64,000 nucleotides of DNA from Kocuria varians (GCF_006539885.1 NZ_BJNW01000007.1:62001-126000); one strand, 5' to 3'; positions 8,111 to 18,294 are shown, counted from the stretch's first letter. The notes: a model not told the origin generated them from the letters alone. Numbers and translations are program-made.

Positions 8111-8320
8111 ATGACCACCACCGTGAACGTTGCCGGGATGACCTGCGGCCACTGCGTCTCGTCCGTGAAGGAGGAGCTCGCGGAGGTTCCCGGTGTGACC
8201 GCCGTGGACGTGGACCTGCACTCCGGCGGGGTCTCGCCCGTGACCATCGAGAGCAGCCGCGAGCTGGCTCCCGCGGAGATCACGGAGGCCGTAGCGGAAG
8301 CGGGGTACAGCGTTGCCTGA
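8111..8320 (+). CDS. copZ: Copper chaperone CopZ (heavy-metal-associated domain)
   Basis: A 69-residue single HMA domain that carries Cu(I) to the efflux ATPase. Metal motif MTCGHC gives Cys12 and Cys15, and the ferredoxin-like fold pattern [15 protein letters not shown] follows. An AAGGAG ribosome site precedes the ATG. It ends inside the start of copA (8-base overlap), so the pump is translated in coupling with its chaperone. Confidence 0.93.
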   Translation: MTTTVNVAGMTCGHCVSSVKEELAEVPGVTAVDVDLHSGGVSPVTIESSRELAPAEITEAVAEAGYSVA

Positions 8321-10865
8321 TCCCACCACGTCCTCCACCCCCACCATCGACCGGGAGGTCCACGGGCCCCTGCGGGAGCTGGACCTCCAGATCACCGGCA
8401 TGACCTGCGCGTCCTGTGTGGGCCGGATCGAGCGCAAGCTCAGCAAGATCGACGGCGTGAAGCCCTCGGTCAACCTGGCGCTCGAGTCCGCATCCGTGCA
8501 GGTCCCGCGGGACGTCTCGGACGAGCAGATCCTCGACACCGTCAAGCGCGCCGGCTACCAGGCCACGATCACCGGCGGGGCGCAGCCCTCCGGTTCCGAC
8601 GCCCCGACCACGTCCGCCACGGGCGGCGGCTCCGGGACGGGCGGCACGGCGTCGTCGTCCGCGGCGGACGGCGCCGCACCGCGTCCGGAGCCCGGGGACG
8701 ACGACGCCGCGCGCGCCCGCGCACCCCGCCCCACCGCGAGTTCCGGGTCACCGCGCACCGCGGAGGCCCCCACACCGGCCGGGGACACCCGCACCGGCCG
8801 CCCCTCCGGCTCCGGCGACCAGCCGGACGCCCCCGAGCGTTCGGCAACCCCCGCGAACGAGCACCGCGACCCCGCCGCGGAGGTGACCCCCGCCCAGCGC
8901 CGGATGGACGACCTCAGGAAGCGCTTCTGGGTGGCCGCGGCGTTCTCCGTGCCCGTGTTCGTGATGTCCATGGTCCCGGGCACCCAATTCCCGCACTGGG
9001 GCTGGGTGGCCGCCGTGCTGGCGCTGCCCGTGGTCACGTGGGCGGCCTGGCCGTTCCACCGGGCCACCGCCGTGAACGCGCGGCACCTGTCCACGACCAT
9101 GGACACGCTCGTGTCCCTGGGCGTGGCCGCCGCATACCTCTTCTCCCTGTGGCACCTGGTCGCCGATCCCGGCATGACGGCAGACGCCCACCTCGGCATG
9201 CCCATGGACATGTCCGGGCACCAGCTCTACTTCGAGTCCGCCGCGCTCGTCACCACGTTCCTCCTGCTGGGCCGTTGGCTGGAGGCACGCGCCAAGTCCC
9301 GCTCCGGCGAGGCCCTGAAGGCGTTGCTGGACCTGGGCGCGCAGCAGGCGACGGTCGTCGCCCAGGACGGCACCGAGCGCACCGTGCCGGTGGCCGAGCT
9401 GCAGGTCGGGGACACCTTCGTGGTGCGACCGGGCGAGAAGATCGCCACGGATGCCGTGGTCGTGGAGGGCGAGTCCGCCGTGGACGCCTCCATGCTCACC
9501 GGGGAATCCGTCCCCGTGGAGGTGGGCCCCGGGGACAAGCTGACCGGCGCCACCGTGAACACCACGGGCCGCCTGCTCGCCCGCGCCACGCACGTGGGGT
9601 CGGACACCGTCCTCGCGTCCATGAGCCGCACCGTGGCCCGCGCCCAGGCAACCAAGGCCCCCGTGGCGCGGCTCGCGGACAAGATCTCGTCCGTGTTCGT
9701 CCCGGTGGTCATGGGGATCGCCCTGCTGACACTCGTGGTCTGGCTGCTCGTGACCGGTGACCTCAACCGCGCGTTCGTTGCGGCGGTCTCCGTGCTCGTG
9801 ATCGCGTGCCCCTGTGCCCTGGGCCTGGCGACCCCCACCGCCATGCTCACCGGCACCGGCCGCGGCGCCCAGCTGGGCATCCTCATCACCTCCGCGGAGG
9901 TGCTCGAGGACACCCGCTCCGTGGACACCGTGGTGCTCGACAAGACCGGCACCGTGACCCACGGGGACATGGCGGTGAGCGGCGTGACCCCGCTGAACTC
10001 GTGGTCCCGGGACCAGGTCCTGGACCTCGCGGCGGCCGTGGAGCGCTACTCGGAGCACCCGATCGCGCAGGCCATCGCTGCGGCCACGCCGCACCGCTAC
10101 GAGGTCTCCCGCTTCGAGTCCGCCCCGGGCGGAGGCGTCCGCGGATATGTCCCGGACGGCATGAACGCCCGGCACGTGGTGGTGGGCCGCGAGTCGTGGC
10201 TGGCCAGGAACGGGGTCATGCTCGACGCCCAGGAGACCGAGGCGCTGCGCCTCGCCCGCCAGAACGGTTCCACGACCATCCTGGTGGCCATCGACGGCCG
10301 TCTGGCCGGCTTCGTGGACCTGCAGGACACCGTCAAGGAGGAGGCCCCGGGGGCCATCGCCGAGCTGCGCCGGCTGGGCCTGCGCCCGGTGCTGCTCACC
10401 GGTGACAACGCCGCCGTGGCACGTTCGGTGGCCGCCCGCGTGGGCATCGGCGAGCAGGACGTGATCGCGGACGTCACCCCGGACGGCAAGGTCCGGGCCA
10501 TCGAAGACCTGCAGGCGCAGGGTCACGTGGTGGCCATGGTGGGCGACGGCGTCAACGACGCCCCCGCGCTCACCCGCGCGGACCTGGGCATCGCCATGGG
10601 CTCCGGCACGGACGCCGCCATGCAGGCCGCGGACATCACCGTGGTCCGCAGCGAGCTGACCGCCGTTCCCCTGGCCATCCGGCTGTCCCGCAAGACGCTG
10701 GGAACCATCAAGTCCAACCTGTTCTGGGCCTTCGCCTACAACACGGTGGCCATCCCGGTGGCGGCCCTGGGCCTGCTGAACCCGATGGTGGCCGGTGCGG
10801 CCATGGCGTTCAGCTCGGTGTTCGTGGTCCTCAACTCGCTGCGGCTGAGGCGGTTCGCCCGCTGA
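8313..10865 (+). CDS. copA: Copper-exporting P1B-type ATPase
   Basis: Cu(I) efflux ATPase of 850 residues in the cytoplasmic membrane. Domains in order: one N-terminal HMA domain with GMTCASC (Cys32, Cys35); an unusual low-complexity linker at about 88-195; eight membrane helices; actuator motif [12 protein letters not shown] in transmembrane helix 6 near 499-501; DKTGT near 543 with the phosphorylated Asp; SEHP near 580; GDGVNDAP near 744. The TTG start overlaps copZ by 8 bases. The linker is rich in Gly, Ser, Thr, Pro and acidic residues and contains [10 protein letters not shown]. It is encoded around one exact and one partial copy of the dispersed GACGACGCCGC word, while the rest of the protein is standard. 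Confidence 0.95.
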   Translation: MPDPTTSSTPTIDREVHGPLRELDLQITGMTCASCVGRIERKLSKIDGVKPSVNLALESASVQVPRDVSDEQILDTVKRAGYQATITGGAQPSGSDAPTTSATGGGSGTGGTASSSAADGAAPRPEPGDDDAARARAPRPTASSGSPRTAEAPTPAGDTRTGRPSGSGDQPDAPERSATPANEHRDPAAEVTPAQRRMDDLRKRFWVAAAFSVPVFVMSMVPGTQFPHWGWVAAVLALPVVTWAAWPFHRATAVNARHLSTTMDTLVSLGVAAAYLFSLWHLVADPGMTADAHLGMPMDMSGHQLYFESAALVTTFLLLGRWLEARAKSRSGEALKALLDLGAQQATVVAQDGTERTVPVAELQVGDTFVVRPGEKIATDAVVVEGESAVDASMLTGESVPVEVGPGDKLTGATVNTTGRLLARATHVGSDTVLASMSRTVARAQATKAPVARLADKISSVFVPVVMGIALLTLVVWLLVTGDLNRAFVAAVSVLVIACPCALGLATPTAMLTGTGRGAQLGILITSAEVLEDTRSVDTVVLDKTGTVTHGDMAVSGVTPLNSWSRDQVLDLAAAVERYSEHPIAQAIAAATPHRYEVSRFESAPGGGVRGYVPDGMNARHVVVGRESWLARNGVMLDAQETEALRLARQNGSTTILVAIDGRLAGFVDLQDTVKEEAPGAIAELRRLGLRPVLLTGDNAAVARSVAARVGIGEQDVIADVTPDGKVRAIEDLQAQGHVVAMVGDGVNDAPALTRADLGIAMGSGTDAAMQAADITVVRSELTAVPLAIRLSRKTLGTIKSNLFWAFAYNTVAIPVAALGLLNPMVAGAAMAFSSVFVVLNSLRLRRFAR

Positions 10866-10985
10866 GCCTGGCAGGGCCGGACCAGCTCTGGCCCCGCCGG
10901 GCCGCCCCTGCGGCGCCCGGGACTCGCCGACCCCGGCGCACGCCGCCCGATGCCGCGCTGCCACCAGATGGCACCCACGGAAACG

Positions 10986-11014
10986 GCCCCGGAGAACCTC
11001 AGGTTCTCCGGGGC
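10986..11014. terminator. Terminator after copA
   Basis: GCCCCGGAGAACC (10986-10998) pairs perfectly with 11002-11014 across a TCA loop, a 13-bp stem. It lies between copA and a convergent membrane-protein gene, so it can serve both. The right side reads CAGTTCG, without a clear T-run. Confidence 0.8.
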
Positions 11015-11058
11015 AGTTCGTGTGTGCTGGAACAGGGCCCGTGCACGTCAGGCGGTGC

Positions 11059-11499
11059 TCAGCGGGCGCTCGAGCCCGGCTCCTCGCCGGTGGTGTCCGG
11101 GCGCACGCGCTGGCCGAACTCCGGTTCGTCAGTGGTCGCGGCGGGGCGCTCCGCGGTGCCGCTGGCGGCGTCGTTCTGAGTGCGGGCCCGCTCGGCCTCG
11201 CGCCGGGCCTTGTTCTCCGCGAAGATCTTGGCGGAGGAGCGGTTCACACCGGTGCCCTGGCCGAGCTCCTCGGCGTTGGGCTTCTCGAGCAGCATGAGGG
11301 TGGCGCACACGACCACCGAGGCGATGAAGGCGATGCCCGCCGCGATCAGGCCCAGGCCCACACGTGCGGTGTTCTCGGTGCCGCCCGCGGCGACGGTGGA
11401 GACGACCACGAAGGCGACGACCGCGAGGACCACGGAGATGACCAGGGGGCCCTTGATGTCGGTTTTGCGTCGGCCGTCGTGCTCACTGCGCTGGGCCAC
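11059..11499 (-). CDS. Small membrane protein, unknown function
   Basis: A 146-residue protein I do not recognise. A charged N-terminus (AQRSEHDGRRKTD) precedes two membrane helices at about 16-38 and 46-72. After NAEELGQGTGVNRSSAK comes a helical, charged region (IFAENKARREAERAR) and a disordered Thr/Pro/Glu-rich tail. The GTG start has a strong AGGAGG site 6 bases upstream. The same direction and close spacing suggest it may follow the next membrane gene (starting at 12219), although about 78 bases separate them. It resembles small two-helix proteins often seen in Micrococcales. No enzymatic motif. Confidence 0.7.
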   Translation of the reverse strand: MAQRSEHDGRRKTDIKGPLVISVVLAVVAFVVVSTVAAGGTENTARVGLGLIAAGIAFIASVVVCATLMLLEKPNAEELGQGTGVNRSSAKIFAENKARREAERARTQNDAASGTAERPAATTDEPEFGQRVRPDTTGEEPGSSAR

Positions 11500-11577
11500 G
11501 TGATTCCTCCTGGCGGTGCTCTCGGTGTGGTGCGGGAGCGGGTGACGCCCGTCAACCCGACATGTCAGTCTACGCGG

Positions 11578-12219
11578 TCAGGCCGTGCGTTCCGGGCCCC
11601 GAGGGGCCTCGTCCGCCGCCCGCGCGTCGTGGCGCAGGCTCAGCGCGGCGATCAGCTGGCTCACGCCGATGAGGATGGCGGCACCGCCGGCGATCCCGAG
11701 CTCCGCCTTGGTCCCCAGGGGCTCCACGAGCACCATGCCCATGGCCGCGAACACGCTGACCACGCCGCACAGGGTCCAGTCGCGGCCGAGCGGGAACTCG
11801 TGCCGGAAGCGCATGCCCAGGACCAGTTCCGTGATCCCGCACAGCCCCAGGATCACCGCGGAGCACAGGACGAACAGCCAGTCGCTGCCGGCGACGACCG
11901 CCGTGAGTGCCCCGCCGAGCACGTACAGCACGCCGTAGGACTGGGGGATGCTGCGGCTCGCACCCAGGTCCACGTCCTCGCGGCGGTTCAGGCGCATCTG
12001 CAGGAAGACCGCGGAGACACCCGTGCCCACCAGGAAGAACGCCATGACCCAGCGCCCGCCCTCCAGGGTGGGCCGCTGCCAGAACACGGTCACGGCCGCG
12101 AAGACCAGGGCGACGACGGCCCGCAGCAGCGTGGGCGCCCACAGGTCGTGGCGCACGTCCGCCCCCGCGGGGCGGTTGCGGGCCTCCCCGCCGTGCGGTG
12201 CGGAAATCTGCTCGGGCAC
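11578..12219 (-). CDS. HdeD/DUF308-like multi-pass membrane protein
   Basis: A 213-residue membrane protein with about six hydrophobic segments in pairs (about 30-46, 56-74, 93-112, 114-135, 145-162, 170-190), the layout of HdeD/DUF308 proteins. HdeD is linked to acid stress in enterobacteria; no such role can be shown here. Both ends are hydrophilic. The ATG start is the first in frame and lies behind AGGAGTTCC. It is transcribed toward the small membrane protein that ends at 11059, and is separated from the pdxR 3' end by 64 bases with no obvious hairpin. The assignment to DUF308 is by topology rather than a strong motif. Confidence 0.65.
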   Translation of the reverse strand: MPEQISAPHGGEARNRPAGADVRHDLWAPTLLRAVVALVFAAVTVFWQRPTLEGGRWVMAFFLVGTGVSAVFLQMRLNRREDVDLGASRSIPQSYGVLYVLGGALTAVVAGSDWLFVLCSAVILGLCGITELVLGMRFRHEFPLGRDWTLCGVVSVFAAMGMVLVEPLGTKAELGIAGGAAILIGVSQLIAALSLRHDARAADEAPRGPERTA

Positions 12220-12283
12220 GCTGGAACTCCTGATCTGCCGTGGTGGTCCCGCCCAGTCTAACGAGAGGGGCCCCGGGAGTTCC

Positions 12284-13789
12284 CTAGGAGCCGGCCGCCC
12301 GGCGCAGGATCGCGCGCAGCACGGCGGTGCCGCGCGTCAGCTCCTCGTCGGACACCGTCAGCCCCAGCACGAGCCCCTCCGCCGACGGCGACGACGCGGC
12401 CCCGCCTCCCGGCCCCGCCTCACCGGGACGCGCGGTCCAGTACCCCCGCAGCCCGCTCACGAGCACCCCTCTCTCCTGTGCCTCGCCGAGCACACGGTCC
12501 TCGTCCCGCACCTCCACGACCGCGTGCGCTCCCCCGGCCATGGGCACCACGGCCGCCCCGGGAAGGTCGGCGAGCGCGGTGGCGACGAGCGAGCGGCGTC
12601 GTCGGAAGGAGCGGCGCATCCGGGCGGTGTGGCGCTGGAACTCGCCGGAGGCCATGAACCGGGCGAGCGCGTCCTGGGCCACGAGGGACACGGGAGACCC
12701 CAGGGCGGCGCGGGTCTCCAGCAGCGCGGGCAGCAGCGGCGCGGGCGCCACGAGGTGCCCGAGGGCCGCGGAGCCGCCCAGCACCTTGGCGAAGCTGCCG
12801 AGGGTGACCACGGTGTCCCCCGCGGCATCCAGGGCACCGAGGGCGGGCAGGGGCTGGCCGGTGTGGCGCAGCTCGGAGTCGTAGTCGTCCTCGACCACCA
12901 CCGCGCCGTGCTCACGGGCCCAGGCGAGGAGCTCGAGGCGACGGCTCACGGGCATGGTGCCGCCCAGCGGGTACTGGTGCCCGGGGGTGACCACCAGGAC
13001 GTCCGGGGGCACGGCGACGTCCCACCGACCGTCACCACCCCAGCAGCCGGCGGGGAGCACGGCGGGGTCCAGCCCGTGGTGGTCCACCGCCACGGGCAGC
13101 GCGAGATGCCCGGCGGCCTCGACCACGCGCCGCAGCGCGGGGTAGCCGGGGTTCTCCACGGCCACGCGCAGGATCCTGCGGCGGGCAACGCCGAGCACGC
13201 GGAGCACGAGCTGCAGCCCGTCCCGCACGCCCGCGGTCACCAGGATCTCCTCCGGTGCGCGGACGATCCCGCGGTTCAGCCGCAGGTGGTCGGAGAGGTG
13301 CGCCTGGAGGGAGGTCCCCGCCCCGAGACCCCGGGCGGTGGCGCCGGCGGCGTCCCGCCACGCGCCGCGCCAGGCGGGGGTGTCCAGCGCGGTGACGGGC
13401 CCGGCGCCGGGGCGCAGGTCGATCACCCGGGCCCCCTTCTCGGGTGCCGCGACCACGGCGGGGGCACCGGGGACGGGGGCGGGCGGCGTCGTCGTCGAAC
13501 GGGACGACGACGGCGCCGGCACCGGGGACAGCGACGGCGTGATCCGCGTGGCCCCCCGGTCCGCGACCAGGTAGCCCTCCCCGGTGAGCACGTCCCAGGT
13601 CGCCGTGACCGTACCGCGGGAGATGCCGAGCCGGGCGGCGAGCGCCCGGGAGGACGGCAGCGGGTCGCCGGGATGCAGCACACCCCGCGCCACGAGGTCG
13701 CGAATCTGCCGCACGAGCTGTTCCCCCAGGGGCACCTCGGAGGCCCGGTCCGCGGTGAGGGGAAGGTCCGCATCCCGGGGATGGCGCAC
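12284..13789 (-). CDS. pdxR: MocR/GntR-type PLP-sensing activator of B6 synthesis
   Basis: PdxR-like regulator of 501 residues: a GntR winged helix (about 15-85; LPSSRALAARLGISRGTVTA) joined to an aminotransferase-fold domain that senses PLP. The PLP lysine is in GSFAKVLGG near residue 336, and VVEDDYDSELRH carries the Asp-x-Tyr set. It is divergent from pdxS, as in other PdxR systems, and three TGGACC-type boxes lie between the two genes. The GTG start at 13789 has AAGGAG upstream; the frame stays open far into pdxS antisense, but that extension has no family sequence. The domain linker (SSSRSTTTPPAPVPG) carries a copy of the dispersed GACGACGCCGC word, and another is read as RRRR near residue 396. 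Confidence 0.9.
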   Translation of the reverse strand: MRHPRDADLPLTADRASEVPLGEQLVRQIRDLVARGVLHPGDPLPSSRALAARLGISRGTVTATWDVLTGEGYLVADRGATRITPSLSPVPAPSSSRSTTTPPAPVPGAPAVVAAPEKGARVIDLRPGAGPVTALDTPAWRGAWRDAAGATARGLGAGTSLQAHLSDHLRLNRGIVRAPEEILVTAGVRDGLQLVLRVLGVARRRILRVAVENPGYPALRRVVEAAGHLALPVAVDHHGLDPAVLPAGCWGGDGRWDVAVPPDVLVVTPGHQYPLGGTMPVSRRLELLAWAREHGAVVVEDDYDSELRHTGQPLPALGALDAAGDTVVTLGSFAKVLGGSAALGHLVAPAPLLPALLETRAALGSPVSLVAQDALARFMASGEFQRHTARMRRSFRRRRSLVATALADLPGAAVVPMAGGAHAVVEVRDEDRVLGEAQERGVLVSGLRGYWTARPGEAGPGGGAASSPSAEGLVLGLTVSDEELTRGTAVLRAILRRAAGS

Positions 13790-13836
13790 GGGGACTCCTT
13801 GTGCTCGCTGACAGTCGATGCCACGACCGCCCGGCG

Positions 13837-13901
13837 TGGACCAGTCGTTTCGGTCAATTATGGCCCTACCACTGGACCACTCCCCGGACGACGATGGACC
13901 C
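13837..13901. promoter_or_regulatory. Candidate PdxR boxes in the pdxR-pdxS divergent region
   Basis: TGGACCA occurs at 13837-13843 and again at 13873-13879, 36 bases apart in the same orientation, and TGGACCC at 13895-13901 touches the pdxS start. PdxR sites reported in related actinobacteria contain a GTGGWC-type core in direct repeat, so these are good candidates. No in vitro evidence is available here. Confidence 0.5.
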
Positions 13902-14831
13902 ATGACTGAATCGACCCGCACCTCGGACCAGAACCCCACCCCCGTGACCGGCTCGCCGCTGGTGAAGCGCGGCCTCGCGGACATGCTCAAGGGTGGCGTG
14001 ATCATGGACGTGGTCACCCCGGACCAGGCGCGGATCGCCGAGGACGCCGGCGCCGTGGCCGTCATGGCGCTCGAGCGGGTCCCCGCGGACATCCGCTCCC
14101 AGGGCGGCGTGGCGCGCATGAGCGACCCGGACCTGATCGAGCAGATCATCGACACCGTCTCCATCCCCGTGATGGCCAAGGCGCGGATCGGGCACTTCGT
14201 GGAGGCCCAGGTGCTGCAGCACCTCAAGGTGGACTACATCGACGAGTCCGAGGTGCTCTCCCCCGCGGACTACGTCAACCACATCGACAAGCACCGCTTC
14301 GACGTCCCGTTCGTGTGCGGCGCCACCAACCTGGGCGAGGCGCTGCGCCGGATCACCGAGGGCGCGGCCATGATCCGCTCCAAGGGCGAGGCCGGCACCG
14401 GGGACGTCTCCGAGGCCACCAAGCACATCCGCACCATCCGCGCGCAGATCGCGGAGCTGCAGGCCGTCTACGCCGCCGCCCCGGACGCGCTCTACGTCAA
14501 GGCCAAGGAGCTGCAGGCGCCGTACGACCTCGTGGCCGAGGTGGCCCGCACCGGCTCCCTGCCCGTCGTGCTCTTCACGGCCGGCGGCGTGGCCACCCCG
14601 GCGGACGCCGCCATGATGATGCAGCTCGGCGCGGACGGCGTGTTCGTGGGCTCGGGCATCTTCAAGTCCGGCAACCCCGCCGAGCGCGCCCGCGCGATCG
14701 TCGCGGCGACCGCCTACTACGACGACCCCGCCCGCATCGCGGAGGCCTCCCGCGGCCTGGGCGAGGCCATGGTCGGCATCAACGTCTCGGACCTCCCGGC
14801 CCCGCACCGTCTCGCGGAGCGCGGTTGGTGA
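13902..14831 (+). CDS. pdxS: Pyridoxal 5'-phosphate synthase subunit PdxS
   Basis: PLP synthase lyase subunit, 309 residues. It condenses ribose 5-phosphate, glyceraldehyde 3-phosphate and ammonia (from PdxT) into PLP. The two catalytic lysines are present: Lys93 in MAKARIGHF and Lys161 in [11 protein letters not shown]; Asp36 in VIMDVVTP matches the third active-site residue. The phosphate site [10 protein letters not shown] is near residue 230. Start at 13902 is the ATG directly before MTESTRTS; an earlier in-frame ATG at 13818 would run over the presumed operators. The stop overlaps the pdxT start, so synthase and glutaminase are coupled. Confidence 0.95.
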   Translation: MTESTRTSDQNPTPVTGSPLVKRGLADMLKGGVIMDVVTPDQARIAEDAGAVAVMALERVPADIRSQGGVARMSDPDLIEQIIDTVSIPVMAKARIGHFVEAQVLQHLKVDYIDESEVLSPADYVNHIDKHRFDVPFVCGATNLGEALRRITEGAAMIRSKGEAGTGDVSEATKHIRTIRAQIAELQAVYAAAPDALYVKAKELQAPYDLVAEVARTGSLPVVLFTAGGVATPADAAMMMQLGADGVFVGSGIFKSGNPAERARAIVAATAYYDDPARIAEASRGLGEAMVGINVSDLPAPHRLAERGW

Positions 14832-15445
14832 GCGGCTCCCCCGGATCCGCGGCACCGGTGGTCGGCGTGCTGGCCCTGCAGGGCGGGGTGGTCGAGCACA
14901 TGCGTGCCGCGGAATCCTTGGGCGCCCGCGCGGTCAAGGTGCGCGCCCCCGAGGACCTGCAGGCCCTCGACGCCCTGATCCTCCCCGGCGGCGAGTCCTC
15001 CACCGTGGACCGGCTGTGCCGCACGTTCGGACTTTTCGAGCCGCTGCGGGACGCGATCCGCGGCGGGCTGCCCACGCTGGGAACGTGCGCCGGGCTGATC
15101 ATGCTGTCCTCGCAGATCGAGGACCCGGCGCCGGGCCAGCAGTCCCTGGGGGTCCTGGACGTGACCGTGAACCGCAACGCGTTCGGTTCGCAGGTGGCCT
15201 CCGAGGAGGTGGCGCTGGACTGGCTGGCCCCCGACCCCGCGAGCGGAGCGGAGGGCGCCACCGTGCGCGCCGCCTTCATCCGGGCACCGGAGGTCACGCG
15301 CACGGGAGAGGGCGTGGAGGTCCTCGCCCGCCACCGCGGGGCCGTGGTGGCGGTGCGCCAGGGCAGCGTGCTCGGCATCAGCTTCCACCCCGAGCTCACC
15401 GGGGACACAACCCTGCACCGGACGCTGCTCGACGCCGTCGGCTAA
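14828..15445 (+). CDS. pdxT: Pyridoxal 5'-phosphate synthase glutaminase subunit PdxT
   Basis: Class I glutamine amidotransferase of 205 residues that feeds ammonia to PdxS. The triad is visible: Cys87 in GTCAGLIML, and His187 and Glu189 in ISFHPEL. The family opening [13 protein letters not shown] and the motif LPGGESSTV (52-60) are present. The GTG start overlaps the pdxS stop as GTGA. A strong hairpin follows 50 bases after the stop, closing the two-gene operon. Confidence 0.95.
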   Translation: MSGSPGSAAPVVGVLALQGGVVEHMRAAESLGARAVKVRAPEDLQALDALILPGGESSTVDRLCRTFGLFEPLRDAIRGGLPTLGTCAGLIMLSSQIEDPAPGQQSLGVLDVTVNRNAFGSQVASEEVALDWLAPDPASGAEGATVRAAFIRAPEVTRTGEGVEVLARHRGAVVAVRQGSVLGISFHPELTGDTTLHRTLLDAVG

Positions 15446-15494
15446 GCCTGCGGCCCGCTCGGGTCGCGGGGGCCAAGACGGTTCCCCACGACCG

Positions 15495-15535
15495 CCGCGC
15501 GGGTGCCGTGGAACCGGACCGCGGCACCCGCGCGG
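15495..15535. terminator. Terminator after pdxST
   Basis: CCGCGCGGGTGCCG at 15495-15508 pairs with 15522-15535, a 14-bp perfect stem around a 13-base loop, between pdxT and the next operon. Confidence 0.75.
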
Positions 15536-15645
15536 GCGGCACCCGGGCACATCCCCGCACCGCGTCTTCTGACGCAACACATCTCGCTTTACGGTGCTGG
15601 AACGGTGCAGACCTGACTCCCTTGACCACTTCGACGGAGGACTCC

Positions 15646-16779
15646 TTGCCCGGCTTCACCACCCGCACCATCCACGCGCTCCACGACGTCAGCCTGGGCG
15701 CGGTGGTGCCTCCGATCTACACGGCGTCGACCTTCCTGCAGCCCACCGAGGGCGGTGAGGGCCCGTTCGAGTACCAGCGCGGCTCCAACCCCACCCGCAC
15801 AGACGCGGAGACCACGCTGGCCGCTCTGGAGGGTGCCCGGCACTCCTTCGCCTTCGCCACGGGCATGGCGGCGACCGGCGCGGTGCTCGGCACCCTGAGC
15901 TCCGGTGACTCCGTGATCATGGGTCTGCCGGTCTACGGCGGCAACTACCGCTGGGCCACCATCGAGCTGCCCAAGCGCGGTGTGACCACCCACTTCCACG
16001 ACGACCTCAACGGCCTCTCGGACGAGGACTTCGACGAGAGCACCCGCATCGTGTTCCTCGAGACTCCCTCCAACCCCACGCTGCGTGTGACGGACATCCG
16101 CCGCGTCGTGGATCTGGCCCACCGCCACGGCGCCCTGGTGGTCGTGGACAACACGTTCCTCACCCCGTACCTGCAACGACCGCTCGAGCTCGGCGCGGAC
16201 GTCACCGTCCAGTCCGCCACCAAGTACCCGGGCGGGCACGCGGACCTGTTGGGCGGCGTGGTGAGCACGAACGACGACCCCCTGGCCGAGCAGGTGCACC
16301 TGGCCCAGATGGTCTCGGGCGGGGTGCTCTCCCCCATCGACTCCTACCGGCTGATCCAGTCCGTGAAGACCCTCGGGATCCGCCTGGACCGGCAGCAGGA
16401 GAACACGCGGCGCGTGGTCGAGTTCCTGCGCGGCCGTGACGAGGTCGCCCGGGTGCTCGTCCCCGGCTCCTACAGCGACGCCGAGGCGCGCATCCAGGAG
16501 GGCCAGGCGGACGGCCCCGGCGCCCTGTTCTCCTTCGAGCTCACCCCGGACAAGGACGTCCGCGCCTTCCTGGGGGCACTGAAGGTCTTCGGTTTCGCGG
16601 TGAGCCTGGGCGGCATCGAGTCCCTGATCTGCCTGCCCACGTCCATGACCCACGGGGCATATTCCTCCGAGGACCGCGAGCTCGCCCACCTGACCGAGAA
16701 CCTGCTGCGCGTGGCCGTGGGGATCGAGGACGTCGAGGATCTTCTCGCGGACCTCGCCCAGGCCCTCGACGCCGCCTGA
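15646..16779 (+). CDS. Cystathionine gamma-lyase/synthase (PLP-dependent)
   Basis: Cys/Met metabolism PLP enzyme of 377 residues. Lys193 in QSATKYPGGH holds PLP. Other family marks are the phosphate-binding YQRGSNPTRTD near 44, SGDSVIMGLPVYGGNYR near 86 and VVDNTFLTPYLQRPL near 164. It either makes cystathionine from an activated homoserine or splits cystathionine/cystine-type substrates; sequence alone does not separate these. The three following genes encode a polar amino acid ABC importer of the cystine type, which favours a lyase used in cystine or cystathionine breakdown. The TTG start has GGAGG 5 bases upstream, and no better start exists downstream without losing the conserved N-terminus. 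Confidence 0.87.
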   Translation: MPGFTTRTIHALHDVSLGAVVPPIYTASTFLQPTEGGEGPFEYQRGSNPTRTDAETTLAALEGARHSFAFATGMAATGAVLGTLSSGDSVIMGLPVYGGNYRWATIELPKRGVTTHFHDDLNGLSDEDFDESTRIVFLETPSNPTLRVTDIRRVVDLAHRHGALVVVDNTFLTPYLQRPLELGADVTVQSATKYPGGHADLLGGVVSTNDDPLAEQVHLAQMVSGGVLSPIDSYRLIQSVKTLGIRLDRQQENTRRVVEFLRGRDEVARVLVPGSYSDAEARIQEGQADGPGALFSFELTPDKDVRAFLGALKVFGFAVSLGGIESLICLPTSMTHGAYSSEDRELAHLTENLLRVAVGIEDVEDLLADLAQALDAA

Positions 16780-16794
16780 GCACCGGGAGCCCCC

Positions 16795-17631
16795 GTGGAG
16801 TCTCATCGTCCGACGCGACGCACCGTGCTCAGTGGCACCGGTCTGGCGGGGCTCGCCGCGCTGCTGAGCGCGTGCTCCTCCGACGGCGGCTCGGACGCCT
16901 CCGCGTCCTCCGCCGCCCCGGAGGACGCCCTCGCGAAGATCAAGCGCTCCGGCGAGGTGCGCATCGGCATGGAGGGAACCTTCCGCCCGTACGGCTACCA
17001 CGACTCCTCCGGTGCCCTGGTGGGCTACGAGAAGGAGATCGGTGACCTGATCGCCAAGGACCTGGGCGTCCGCGCCACGTACGTGGAGACCCAGTGGGAC
17101 TCGCTGATCGCCGGTGTGGGTGCCGGGCGCTACGACCTGGTCATGAACAACATCGCCCCCACCGAGGCGCGCCGGAAGAACTTCGACTTCTCGATCCCCT
17201 ACGCCGTCTCCCAGGGCCGGGCGGGCGTCGCGGCGGACTCCCCGCTGACCTCCGTGGACCAGGTCGCGGGGCACACCTCCGCGCAGACCGAGACCTCGAA
17301 CTTCGGGCAGACCATGGCCGCGATGGGCGCGCAGCTCGTCCCGGCCGCGGGTTTCGACGAGGCCATCATGCTCGTGTCCTTCGGGCGCGTGGACATGACC
17401 GCCAACGACTTCGTGACCTTCCAGGCGTTCTTCGACCAGCGCCCGGACGTCCACATCCGGCTGCTGGACGGCCAGGTCGGTGACGCCTCCGAGTCCGCGG
17501 TCCTCATGGCCCTGAACCAGCCCACGCTGCGTGCGGCCGTGGACAAGTCCCTGACCACCCACATGGACAACGGAGATCTGGCCAAGATCTACGAGAAGTA
17601 CGTGTCCACCGACCTCACACCGGAGCCATGA
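16795..17631 (+). CDS. Polar amino acid ABC transporter, substrate-binding lipoprotein
   Basis: Extracellular solute-binding protein family 3, 278 residues. The signal peptide has a twin-arginine-like RRTVLSGTGLAGLA and a lipobox LLSAC with Cys27, so it may be exported by Tat and then lipidated. The binding core begins SGEVRIGMEGTFRPYGYHD and shows GYEKEIGDLIAKDLG and YDLVMNNIAPTEAR. It follows the cystathionine lyase/synthase gene by 15 bases and overlaps the permease start. The substrate is probably cystine or a related sulfur amino acid, inferred from the first gene. Confidence 0.9.
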   Translation: MESHRPTRRTVLSGTGLAGLAALLSACSSDGGSDASASSAAPEDALAKIKRSGEVRIGMEGTFRPYGYHDSSGALVGYEKEIGDLIAKDLGVRATYVETQWDSLIAGVGAGRYDLVMNNIAPTEARRKNFDFSIPYAVSQGRAGVAADSPLTSVDQVAGHTSAQTETSNFGQTMAAMGAQLVPAAGFDEAIMLVSFGRVDMTANDFVTFQAFFDQRPDVHIRLLDGQVGDASESAVLMALNQPTLRAAVDKSLTTHMDNGDLAKIYEKYVSTDLTPEP

Positions 17632-18294
17632 CCGACTTCCTGGGCCTCTGGGCCGACTCCCTGCCCCAGCTGCTGGCGGCCACCGTGAAGGTGACCATCC
17701 CGCTCAGCATCATCGCCTTCGTGCTGGCCCTCGTGGTCGCGGTGCTCGCCACCGTCATGCGCCTGAGCCGGATCCGGCCCCTGCAGTGGCTCTCGCGGTT
17801 CTACGTGTGGCTGTTCCGCGGCACCCCGATCCTGGTGCAGCTGTTCATCATCTTCTACGGTCTGCCGGCCGCCGGGATCACGCTCTCGGCGTGGACCTCC
17901 GCGATCCTCGCGTTCACCCTGAACACCGGTGCCTACGCGGCGGAGACCCTGCGCGCCTCGGTGCAGTCCATCCCCCGCGGGCAGCTGGAGGCCGCCCGCA
18001 CCCTGAACTACACGGGGTGGCAGACCGTGCGGCACGTGATCGCACCCCAGGCGCTGCGCATCGCCCTGCCGCCGCTCGGCAACGACCTGATCGACCTGGT
18101 CAAGGGCACCTCCCTGGTCATGGTCATCACCCTCGCGGACGTGTTCCAGGTGGGCCGCCAGATCGCGGCCACCAACTTCCAGCCCCTGGCGCTGTACGCG
18201 GAGGTGGCCGTGATCTACCTGGCCATCTTCACCGTGCTGTCCTTCGCGCAGTCCCGCCTGGAGCGGGTCTCCAACCGCTACATCAGGAGCTCCC

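Noticed and set aside
13790-14227. Longer pdxR start inside pdxS
   Set aside because: The open frame is antisense to pdxS and has no GntR sequence; GTG at 13789 with AAGGAG fits.
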